From Verticillium longisporum (lineage: Eukaryota > Ascomycota > Sordariomycetes > Glomerellales > Plectosphaerellaceae), in contig JAETXT010000007.1 in NCBI GenBank assembly GCA_019188255.1, positions 744,001 to 808,000 on the forward strand: a stretch of 64,000 nucleotides of DNA, given 5' to 3'. The translations under genes and the position numbers were made by a program. This document shows positions 11,150 through 21,237 of this stretch, one piece after another; position 1 is the first letter of the stretch; each line of letters starts with the position of its first letter. The notes under the pieces were generated by a model. It did no database searches, was not told the origin of the DNA, and worked only from the letters and a program-made list of their open reading frames with translations.

Positions 11150-13832
11150 ATGATCGATGACTGCATTCTCGCTAACGGTAAGATGGTTTCTATAATGGTA
11201 CGGCAGGATGACTCCTCCTCGCCGCAGCCGGACCTGAAGCTGGAGCCGGATGACTGTGGTCGTCCAGCTGGAGCACAGGACCTCAACTCAGGTATGTCAC
11301 ATCACATCATACAGGTCAGCATATCTTGGAAGACTCTTCTTTGCCTGTACCTGGCAAGGTATGTTGGTTGCCTTTCCCCCTAGTGCGGTGAGCATTGGCA
11401 GGAGCGCGACGACGTGGAAGGGTCAATAGTGCAAAACGCGCCACCGACCCGGATCACAATAACCAACGGCGGACTCCCATTCACCTCTTCATTGACAATA
11501 GCAACACAGACCTTCTACTGACCCGTGACATCACTACCAGAGTCGCCATTGTCAAAGGCGTCACGTCTTCAACACTGGATAGACGGCCTGGATAGTGACC
11601 TTTTCAGGGATCCGGAAGAGGTCGGGCCTTTCCCCAGTTGGACTGCACCGCAACTATACACGCCAAGCGTCTCTGGCTTTTCTGGAACCTGCTCTACCCT
11701 AGTTTCCTCACCTCGAGGCACAGCGCATTCCAGCTCCAGGATCCAGTGCCCGCCAGAAAGCTTCGCTTCAGTCGTTGCAAGGGATATAGCTACCATGCTC
11801 GACAAGACATTTGGCACGCACCAGAGGAAAGGCAGGAGCCTGGACAACCCCGTCAACAGGGAGGACACTCGGAGTCCGATTCATGGCACTTTTGTATCCG
11901 TGTCGCCTAGCCGAGCGCGATCACTCTCGCCCCATAAACGACTACCTCGACAGTCTGTTCATATCAACATGGATCTGACGGAGTATCAGATGGACCGTTT
12001 GGCTGATGTGTGAGTTTAAGAGTCTGGTCCCTTACACACGGCAGATGTCGCTGATGGAGACTGGGTTTTCTGATAGGTTCTCTAGTCACAGCAACGTGAA
12101 TTGCAAGAGTCCCATTGGTCTTGAGGGTGACCAAGACGCCATCAAGAACGCGTTGCATGAATTCAATAAGGACCCAGAACAACACGGTCTATCCAGCCAA
12201 GGCATGAGTTCTTTCACAAAATCGATTCCTCAGATCCCTCGCCACAACAGATCGAAACACCAAGGCAACGACGAATTGAGCCCGTCCCCTTACCAGAAGC
12301 GAGGGGAGTACAAGCGTTGCAGCACCTCAACCACGTTCTCCGACCTCATGCCTCCGTTTTCCGATAAGATCGGAAGACTGTCGGGAACGATTGCCGAACG
12401 TCGGTGCCAGAACACGCCAAACCGCATAGTCGTCGACGAGGCCAGAAAGTATGGAACCTTTGTGCATCGCGCTCCGACGGTACCGGCCGCTTGTCACCCT
12501 CTCAAGTCTCATCCTGTATTTGCGCCTGTAGATGACAGCTGGTCCTCGGTGTACTCACAAGAAGAGCACCGGGCAGATGCTCGTGTACGCCCGTTGTCTA
12601 TTGAGAAGAGTACCGTGTCGCGTCGCATTGACGACGCCCTGCAAGCATACCGCGACTGGGATCCCATGGAGATTTCAAGTCCTGAACTACTTGGTCCAGA
12701 ACCTTTGAAAAGCCCTACGCGCAATCGTAGCCCGCATCCAGAGCGACGATGCGCCGAGAGCCCCCGCCAAGCGCCCCAGCTTGCCACGCGGGCAGAACAG
12801 CTGAAGCAAGTGACAGCTGAGGCAGACTCATATTCTCCTCTCGTCACTTACTTTGCTTTTGAGGGTCTTCCTGTGCAAAAGATTGGCGGCAAAACACTCA
12901 TCGGGGAACAGGGTTGGCTTAAGCGTCCCAACACCAATCAAACCCCGGAACACAAGAAGAAGAATGGCTCACCGAAGAAGACAGGGCTTCTGGATAGCAT
13001 CAAAAAAATGGCCAAGGGCATGGTATGTCATTCGCGGTGCAGACTGCTCTTCACGACAGTTGGGAAAACATCATCAAAGACTGACGAGATACAGACTGAG
13101 AGCAAGACCGTGCGGCGGCCTCGTGAGGTCGAGAAGGACGCCAGCCCCCCAAAAGCCGACAAATTAGCCATATCACTGGACCCTCGCGAGCAAAGTCTTC
13201 TATACTGCGAACTAGAATTCCAAGTCAGCAATGCCATCCATGCATACATTACCAACGAGCTCGGCCACGGTCGCCTGGATACAGATAAGCTGAAGGTTAT
13301 CGCCAATGGCTGGAAAGGCAAAGGCCGTCCCCGCGTCGTAGGCTTCCGATATGACCTGGAGACACAGTTAGAGCTCATCAACCTTCACCTCACCGATTTC
13401 CGCTTCTTCGGCCGTCGCCAGGGAAATCCGCTCGAGATTGCTGGGCTTCTACACGCCATGAAGGTCAACGCGCGCGCCATGCGCATCCGTACCTTCTGTC
13501 AGCCCGACTCGGTCATTGCCAAGCAGCTGGTCGACTCGCAATCTCTCTTCAACACGATCGGCTGCTCTGACGTACAGCAGGTTGCGCTTGCTGAAATCGC
13601 CCAGTTCTTCAAGGTCATTGTCGAGCGCGAGCGGTCGTACCGCAGTCAGCGAACAAGACCCGGCGTCACCGAGCAACAGGGAATGTTCCACGACTACCGG
13701 AAACAACACCACTGGGACTCTTCAGGCAATGAAGGAGTCAATGACATAGATCAGGCTGGGGCCCTGAATGGTAAAGACGCCAATCGAGATGACGGCGGTG
13801 GTTCACCACTCGAGTTTCGTGGCTCGCACTAG
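11150..13832 (+). CDS. Unrecognised, probably ascomycete-specific protein
   Basis: I do not recognise this protein. The best gene model is 11150-11291, 11541-12009, 12077-13022 and 13095-13832, giving 764 residues. The 67-nt intron (12010-12076, GTGAGT donor) is well supported. The 72-nt intron (13023-13094, GTATGT) is likely but lies in frame and could be retained. The first intron (249 nt) and the start are the weakest part. The N-terminal two thirds are Ser/Pro/Arg-rich and probably disordered. Two segments look conserved: YFAFEGLPVQKIGGKTLIGE near the middle, and a C-terminal block of about 170 residues from YCELEFQVSNAIHAYITNEL through LVDSQSLFNTIGCSD that looks alpha-helical and compact. 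No catalytic motif, signal peptide or membrane segment is apparent. Confidence 0.7.
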
Positions 13833-14221
13833 TTGCCAGTTGGCTATTCCGTCGGCTGCCCACGATAGTAGGTTAGAATCCGTCACTGGATTCTTTTGAC
13901 AGGTTTCAAGGAAGGGGGTTGGGAAGTAGTATAGGTGTACCACCAGGATATGTTCGGACATTGTATAAGGTAGTCTTGTCTTGACAAAGCAAGACATCGC
14001 AGTCTCAAGCAGGGTAGAACATGGACGGCTCAATGTAGATTATTGTAAAACGCTGGCGTCCTGGTGTACTCGCTTCGTCCTGTATCAACCAAAGCCTGAA
14101 CCCCCAAGCCCACATCAAAAACATACAAAGCAAAAGGCGAACGCCAAGTCCCGTGGTATGATGCTAGCGTTGCATCCTGATAGCCCAAACCTCAATCGCC
14201 AGGCCTCATAGCAGCCAGATA
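13833..14221. other. Convergent intergenic spacer
   Basis: This 389-bp spacer lies between the 3' ends of the unrecognised gene and the glycine-zipper gene. I see no coding or repeat signal; it should hold both 3' UTRs. Confidence 0.6.
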
Positions 14222-14992
14222 TCACCCCCTGTGCCGAAATTCATCATGGCTCGCCAACCTGCGTGGCATTCGGTGAGCCGGTGTGCCAAAGTCGTCACTG
14301 TTACCCCATCCCAAGTCTCGATCATAGAATCTGCCGCGACTGTCACCACGGCGCGGCCGCCCACCAGATGAGCCCCACTTCTGCTCCCACGCCTCTTGCT
14401 CCCTTCGATGTCTTTCACGGGCGTTCTCGAAGCGCTTCTCGATGGCATTCGCTCCGAGGCCACCGACGATGGCACCGACGACAGTCGACATGACCCGCGA
14501 CCTGTCAGTCTCGCTCGTACGGCCCTTATACGAGCCTACAGCCGCGGCCTTCTTATCTCGCGATCGCGTGGCGGCATCGCTCGCCTCGCGTGCAGCTAGG
14601 CCGCCGACAACGGCGCCGAGGAGCCCGACACCCAGACCGGACGAGGTCTGCGTGAAGGTGCTGTCAACTGCATGGCGGGCGCGATCAATAGGGCTTCTGT
14701 CGTTGGAATGACGTTCGTGACGGCTGGGACGAGAGGAGGACCGGGTGCGGTAGGCGTCGCTGCGGTCGTGACGAGAAGGTGGGCGTTGGATGACACCATG
14801 CTGAGGCGGCAGAGAGCGCGGACGACCGTAGTCATCCGGAACTTGGAGATACTCGTGTGTAGGGCCTGGGTTGTATGTGTAATTGCGATACTGCGGCCTG
14901 TCGTCTGGAAACGGACCGGGCGAGAAGTCGCGGCGCGGGGCTCGCCCGCGGTAGAAATCTTCCCCTGCGCCTTGCTCGTAAAACCGTGACAT
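14222..14992 (-). CDS. Glycine-zipper two-helix protein, charged termini
   Basis: This intronless gene encodes 256 residues starting at ATG 14992 (MSRFYEQGAGEDFYRGRAPR). The N-terminal 115 residues are Arg/Asp/Ser/Tyr-rich and likely disordered. Two glycine-rich hydrophobic helices follow at about residues 118-136 (GLGVGLLGAVVGGLAAREA) and 167-186 (STVVGAIVGGLGANAIEKRF), separated by a charged linker. This is the pattern of glycine-zipper 2TM domains, which can insert in or span membranes. The C-terminus is an Arg/Glu-rich helix (RERHRREQEAWEQKW) and a basic tail. No signal peptide is present. Molecular function is unknown; membrane association is an inference from the two GxxxG-type helices. 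Confidence 0.75.
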   Translation of the reverse strand: MSRFYEQGAGEDFYRGRAPRRDFSPGPFPDDRPQYRNYTYNPGPTHEYLQVPDDYGRPRSLPPQHGVIQRPPSRHDRSDAYRTRSSSRPSRHERHSNDRSPIDRARHAVDSTFTQTSSGLGVGLLGAVVGGLAAREASDAATRSRDKKAAAVGSYKGRTSETDRSRVMSTVVGAIVGGLGANAIEKRFENARERHRREQEAWEQKWGSSGGRPRRGDSRGRFYDRDLGWGNSDDFGTPAHRMPRRLASHDEFRHRG

Positions 14993-15586
14993 GTCTCGAG
15001 GGTGTGGGCAGAAATGCGACTTGGTGTGCGAAGGACTCAGTATGCGCAAAAAAAATCGGGATCAAAAGAGGGCTGTGAATAATCCAGCAAGATATTGCAA
15101 GTACTATTGGGAAACCAAAATGCGATGCTGACTGAGGTCAAGGGAAATGGGTATGACAGGGTCAGAAGTGCATCATGCGAAAGACCTGGTGGTGCGCCAA
15201 TCAAAAGACCCGACTCAAGGACCTTCCTTGAGTAGGTGGTCAGCTATCGTCATGAACGCCGACCGCTAGGTATCTCATGCAGCTAAAACGCAGTCCTCTG
15301 AGCTGTGGGAGTGGGCATCTGCTCACGAGGTGTGATGTGGTTCGATTGCGACACACTGGAGGGCGGATGATGTCACTCATCCATTTAAATCAAAACTGTA
15401 GCCCAGCCTGACCCAGCTACTTAGGTAGGTACCCTCGGAGTAACTAGGTACCATACCTAGGTAAGGTAGCCCAGGAGTAAGGAGTTCAACACATGTCAAG
15501 TGACTCTTCTTTGCAGCTAGGTAGTCGAGCCAGCCACATCTCTACTTCAATGCATCTGCCCAAATGCCATGATCCTATTTGAGAAC
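14993..15586. other. Intergenic with TAGGTA repeats
   Basis: This is the likely promoter of the glycine-zipper gene and the 3' end of the PPM2 gene. It contains a dense TAGGTA/ACCTAGGT cluster (listed separately). No coding signal is seen. Confidence 0.6.
15418..15471. repeat. TAGGTA/TACCTA palindromic motif cluster
   Basis: The stretch contains repeated TAGGTAGGTACC, ACTAGGTACC and ACCTAGGTAAGGTAG units in about 50 bp. Similar clusters recur in other intergenic regions of this window. The function is unknown; it is a degenerate simple-sequence motif confined to spacers. Confidence 0.6.
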
Positions 15587-18027
15587 TTAAATGTCGTTTG
15601 TGTGCGCATATCGCACAGGTAGAGGTGCCGCTTTACCGGCGGCTGGCTCTCCCACCATATCGTTTGCAGTGTCGAACACGATGCTATACGTGCCCCTCGA
15701 CCAGTAGCCTCCAAATCCGTAACAGGTCGCGCCGCCCCCAAGGATAACACACTGGTGGTGCCCGATATATACGACAGAGGACCCAATGAAAAAGGGGCGC
15801 AGACTACGCTTCTCATCAACGTCGACAAGACAAGCGACTGCATTGAAACCATTCGCTCCCATCTTGAGCACCAGTATATCCTGATCTTGTGGCAGCTGAG
15901 AGCCCGCCGTGACACCGCCGAAGAGGAGGAAGCATCCATCAGGCGTGGGGAGGCAGTTGGCTCCGAATCTATGCAGGCTTGAATGGTGCCCAGTTAGTGA
16001 GGGGTCTGCATCCGCACCGCGTCTGAAAGATATGGAGAGGTCAGACTGTGGACTGTTAGTAAGTCCCGTTTGGCCTATTTGGTCTGCACCATGCGAGATC
16101 GCGTTGATCACACTTACCGAGCCATCCATATCTAGTTCCCAGAAGAAAGTCGACTGATTGCATGTGCCATCCTCGTGCATACCACCAATCAGGGCTCCCG
16201 TGTAGGCCGCAGCATTAGTTTTGGGGCAGTCAATCAAGGTCGCCCCGAAGACGGCCGGGCATGTCCCGCGAAGCTTACAAGTCCGCCAGCCGATCTTCGG
16301 ATCGAATACATGACACGCTGTCGCCACGCTGTGCTTGTCCGTCTTTCCCCCTACAACAAGAGCCAGCGAAGACGAGCCTAGCCTGACCGCCGAGTGCCGA
16401 AAAGATGGCATGGGCAGGTCGTGGGACCTATACCAGCGCCCCGATGACGCGGTATAGATCCAGGTTTCCTTCGACGGCGCAGTAGGAGAGGCGCGCCCAC
16501 CAGCGAGCATTACCCCTGCGCTGCCCAGGTCTGTGAGAGTGAAGCACACTCTCTGTGAGGGTCCATTGCCTGACGATGTCGCTTGAATGACCTCTTCCGA
16601 GATGGAGTGAACGTCAAGGGAGCTGAGACGCGATCCGGGTCCTTGGCCGAGAATATGACAGAGATGTTTGGGTCTCTCAGGCACGGCAATTTGAACAGCA
16701 GCGCCAAAGCGTCGCAGTGACACGCCTTTCGGTGGCTCATCAAGTCGCATGGCTATTCGCCACTTTTCAAGCGTGCTCGGCTGTTCCTGTGGTGGTCGCG
16801 GCGTCGAAGGTTCTCCCGTGGATTTATTGCTTGCCTGGAGTACGAAGTAGTGACTCCCAAAAAGAGCAAACTCCTCCCATTCGTCGAAAGGTTCCATGCT
16901 GTCGAGGTGGTTCCTTTCGGCCGCCGTCATGAAGTAGTCGTCTGCCCAAGCCTCCCATAGAGGCCAGCTCTTCACAGTCGCCCAGCCTCGAGATTCAAAA
17001 CGCCGGTGTTGGTCCGCCAAGGTGGGATACTGCGACACAGACCTCAGTGGTGTATTCATCTTGCTGAAGTGTCTCATCATCGTCTTTGCAAAAGGATGCT
17101 CCGGGCCATCTGGGAGCAGCTGCTCAAGTAAACAGAACTGAGCTACAGTGGACAGTGAGCAAGCGGTTTAAACACATGATGGAAGTTGCCGTCTGGGAGT
17201 GCTGCAGAGTGACATACCAGAACCGATCGAGCTGGCCCAGCGGATGACTTCATCGGCTGCTCGGGTCTCTAAGTAGGTGATTGACACCTCAGCCACGAAT
17301 AGGAAGCTGACATCAAGTGTGTCTGCACCTGTGACTTTGGACAGGCAGTCTTGAAGGACTGAAGGCTGGCGCAAGTCGCAGGCAATAAGTGAATACAGGG
17401 CACTTTGGAGCAGAATTGGGGAGCCCGCAGCGCCCATCACGCAGGAGGACCCCAGCAGGCTGGAAAGCTCGGGATGGGCCAACACTATATTGCGTTTCCT
17501 CTCCATCAAGTCTGGAAAATCGACATCGACAAACATAGTGTCGCCGGCCAGCTCTGGGTAGCGTGCATGACACTGCCATGGCAACACGTCGCTACATGGA
17601 TGAACACATCAGTCAGTAGCTGTAGGCTGACAAGCCAAAATCTGAAGGAGAGGGTGGGTCACCTTCCACATCCAAGATTGACAATCACCTTCTTGCGAGA
17701 CGTGGGCTCGCGTAGAAAGTTGCGAACAATGGTGTCGATGACTTTGATTCTCAGGTGGTAACCGCGGTTGACCAGTGGTGCTCGCCTTTGAAATCGCGGC
17801 ACAAAGAAACGGTAGAAATGCGGCTCGTCAGGGTAGTAAAGCTTCTCAACACTTCTTTTCGACACGATGGAGCTGCTATTTGTCTACCTGGCCCAAGATG
17901 GCTTTGTTAGAGGCTTTCCACAGCATGAGTCTAAAGGGGAAGGGTGATATACTCCCATCACCAACTCATCCAAGCTCTGCCCATCCTGCTGACCATTTCC
18001 AGCAGGGACGACTGGTGGTGGTGTCAT
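15587..18027 (-). CDS. PPM2: tRNA wybutosine-synthesizing protein 4 (Ppm2/Tyw4)
   Basis: This is a SAM-dependent carboxymethyltransferase that finishes wybutosine at position 37 of tRNA-Phe. Exons 18027-17953, 17883-17663, 17591-17218 and 17142-15587 give 741 residues; introns are 69, 71 and 75 nt. The splice joins rebuild conserved text: LVMGTN joined to SSSIVSKRSVEKLYYP, NLGCG (SAM-binding, about residues 94-98) joined to SDVLPWQ, and SAQFCLLEQLLPDGPEHPF. The N-terminal third is the leucine carboxyl methyltransferase (LCMT) fold. The C-terminal half has kelch-like repeats (GVMLAGGRAS, LALVVGGKTD, GALIGGMHED, FLLFGGVTAG, CVILGGGATC). The JmjC extension found in some fungal homologues is not seen here. 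Orientation is divergent to ATG18, with 842 bp between the two starts. Confidence 0.9.
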
Positions 18028-18869
18028 TTTGTGGCTGCGGGCCTTGACGCAGTGAGACGTAGCGTGTGTCGGTTATTGACAGGCAGATGGAGAATCGTAT
18101 GCAACGAGAAAGACGAGGTTTTCTTCACCCCGATGCACTCCCATTTTGGACCCCATTGCTGGTGTTTGCGGGTAAGGCCCCCCCACCATGTGGGAGGTAC
18201 ATTGAGCTTAGTGGGTGGGAAATCAAGGGTACTTTCGGTCAGACAGGGTTGCTGCCACCTTCAGTGTCTGACCGAGTCGTCGGGCCCACTGCTTCTCCAT
18301 GCATTGTGTAGCACCGTACTATGGCGAACTGTGCGCGAGCCCAGCTTTCAGCCACCTAAGTAAGTAACCCTGCTCGTTCGGGATGCGTATCCACTGCAGC
18401 TGCCCAGCTCGTGATCTATCTACGGACAGCTCCCCCGCAGCGAACGGCAAGACGACGCTTCGACCTGCGCCTCCCAGCCTCGCCTGCTGTCGGAACCCTC
18501 CCCCCCCCCCCCCCCCCCCCCCGGGATTCGTCCTTCCGTGCTCTTCACGAGTTGACAGGAATTCGCTACTGCAACACGCGATTGCAGACACGAGCTCGCA
18601 CTTGTGACTTGTGTCATAGAACCCATCGCATTGTCTAGGCGCCCGGGAGCTTTCTGCCCACGCTACAGCGCTACCGGCAGCCCATGGCTCGTTAATCGCT
18701 GTCTTCGAAGAACGACTGTCTGTCTCATCTGAGACCTCTTAGATACCAGGTTTTCTCAACGAGTGTCTGCTTGCTACAAGTCACCCTCTTGACGCTTTTG
18801 AAACCGCCCGGCTTGCGAGAGCTGGGTTCCAAGCACAAGGAGGGAGCCTACCCTCTCCATAACCAAAAC
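18028..18869. other. Divergent promoter region PPM2/ATG18
   Basis: This 842-bp spacer between divergent starts must hold both promoters. It includes a run of 23 C (18500-18522), listed separately. Frames crossing it are proline or glycine homopolymer artefacts. Confidence 0.6.
18500..18522. repeat. Homopolymer tract of 23 C
   Basis: An uninterrupted run of 23 cytosines follows GGAACCCT and precedes GGGATTCG. The copy number is likely unstable in vivo and hard to call in sequencing. It lies in the upstream region of ATG18. Confidence 0.9.
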
Positions 18870-20466
18870 ATGACGACCCCGACGCTCAACTTCATAACAT
18901 TCAACCAGGATCACAGCTGTCTCGCTGTTGGTCAGTAGACCATGCCCCCCTAGCAGACTCGATGCATTGCCCTGACCTTTGCTGATCCGCGGCCTTGGCC
19001 CCATCTCATTAGGTACCTCCAAGGGCTTCCGCATATACCACACCGATCCGTTCTCGAAAATCTTCAGCAGCGATGACGGAAACATTGCGATTATTGAAAT
19101 GCTCTTCTCCACGTCCCTGGTCGCCCTGATCCTATCTCCCCGCCACTTGATCATACAGAATACCAAGGCAAGCGGGCATGCGCCCTTCCTCGACCAGCGA
19201 ACCGAGTACTGACAGGCAGGCCGCTGTAGAGATCCTCCGTCATATGCGAGCTCACGTTCCCATCTGCTGTGCTAGCCGTCCGCCTGAACCGAAAACGACT
19301 GGCCGTTGTCTTGGAGTCCGAAATCTACCTGTACGACATCTCCAACATGAGCCTTCTATATACCATCCCGACCTCCCCAAACCCAAACGCCATCTGTGCC
19401 CTATCGCCGTCCTCAGAGAACTGCTATATCGCATATCCGCTACCGAAGCCCCGAGACGAAAGCGGCGACAGGCGTCCCGCGCATGCGCCTCCTCTGTCAA
19501 ACTATGTCGCACCCACTTCCGGCGAGGTGCTCGTCTTTGATACTGTCGCTCTCAAGGCTGTCAACGTCATTGAGGCACACCGGTCCCCTCTGTGTTGCAT
19601 TTCACTCAACGCCGAGGGGACGCTCCTGGCCACGGCCAGTGAGACGGGGACCATCATCCGCGTTTTCTCCATCCCTAAGGGTCAGAAGCTCTACCAATTT
19701 CGCCGCGGCACATATCCTTCCACCATATATAGCATGTCCTTCAACCTGAGCTCCACCCTGCTCTGCGTTTCTTCCACCTCGGATACGGTCCATATCTTCC
19801 GCCTGGGCGCCTCTCCAGCGACAGCTACTGCGACAGCCGAAACACCATCTTCGCCTCGACAGGACCGCTGGTCGAGGGCTCGCAGCCACGACAGCACCAA
19901 CGTGTCTCCGGTTGGAAGTGCAGCTAATTCTCCACGGAGTGAAGTGGCTGATGGCGCGAGTTCGAGTAATGGTGGCAACGACCACGCCGCTCAGGCCCAT
20001 AGAAGGCAGAGTGGATCGTTCAGCAGCATGCTGCGTCGTTCTTCCCAGATAATGGGCCGAAGTGTGGCCGGCGTTGTAGGGTCCTACTTGCCGCAGACCG
20101 TCACAGAGATGTGGGAGCCAACGAGGGACTTCGCGTACATAAAGATTCCCAGGTCATCTCAACCGGGGCCGATCACTTCGCGAAGTCTCAACAATAATGG
20201 AGGGGGATCATCCACTCCGTCCACTGGGCCGCTGAGAAGTGTTGTCGCCATGAGCAGTAACAGCCCTCAGGTGATGGTAGTCACAAGCGACGGCGGTTTC
20301 TACGTCTTCAACATTGACATGGAGCAGGGCGGCGAAGGCTACCTGCTCAAGCAATTCTCGTACGTTGCCCGAGACACCTTGACATGATCTAACGACCGTG
20401 GAACTCATCGTGTTTAGTGTTCTTGACAGCGATGATAAACTGGACGTTTCTGCATACGGGGCCTGA
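18870..20466 (+). CDS. ATG18: Autophagy PROPPIN Atg18
   Basis: Atg18 is a WD40 beta-propeller that binds PI3P and PI(3,5)P2 on autophagosomal and vacuolar membranes and acts with Atg2. Exons 18870-18930, 19013-19167, 19230-20359 and 20418-20466 give 464 residues. The start reads [21 protein letters not shown], joined to [13 protein letters not shown]. The phosphoinositide motif FRRG is near residues 229-232. Other family blocks are [14 protein letters not shown] and [15 protein letters not shown] Ser-rich loop separates late blades, and the last exon encodes [15 protein letters not shown]. Intron 2 (19168-19229, 62 nt) uses a GC-AG pair (AAG/GCAAGC donor, TACTGACAG branch region). The reading across it, NTK joined to [11 protein letters not shown], is the conserved family sequence, so the GC donor is well supported. 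Confidence 0.93.
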
Positions 20467-21237
20467 GGCACGGTGCATGATTCGGTATTATCTTGTTCTC
20501 CGCCTGCCAGACCCCCAGCCAACCATTTGTCGTCGACTCAGGGCCCTCTCGGGCCCCCGGTATAACCGAAGACATCCACTCCACGCTAATCATCCTGGCA
20601 ATGGCATCTGGGATCAGGCTCATGACGACTGGACTCCTGAGCCTTTGTTTCTTGCCTTCGTTCATCGCATTCAGGGTGCAATCCGAATAAGCATCCTATT
20701 GGTATAGTAGTGCTTTAAATAATGACCCTTACTTGTGTGCAGTGCGGTCGCTGCCATACGCCTGCCCTCCTTGGTAACATGTTCCCTTAACTTGTCAGAA
20801 AGTTGAAAGTGTCTGTGAGAACACAAGCCTGATGCTTTCCCCAAAAGGCCTCGGAGGCATCAACGGAGGATTCCCTTGCTAGCATATAATGAAATGAAAA
20901 CCCGAAAGAAATTCCGTGTAATATCCCATCATCCTAAAACGAGACGCCTGAAGCCTCGGCGTGCTGTGAATACCTGTGATCTCCATACAAGTTTGTTTGT
21001 GTAGGTGTGCTTTACCCAGTATTAGTGGCGCAGTCCCACTGACCTAATAGCGCGTGCGGAGTACAGCCAATCCGTGGAACATCGAAAAATAGCACAGAGT
21101 AGTCAACGCCATGGAGTATTCGTAGTGGTCCTTCCCCCGGGGAAACCACGTTCTCGAGCTCATAATTCGTCACATCGTTCATCTTCGGAGCAGTGTCCGC
21201 GATATGATACTGCTTGTGCACCTGTATGGTCGGAAAA
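20467..21237. other. Convergent intergenic spacer
   Basis: This lies between the 3' ends of ATG18 and the Pps1 gene. No supported gene is present. A minus-strand open stretch (21012-21248) overlaps the end of the Pps1 gene but has no recognisable domain. Confidence 0.55.
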
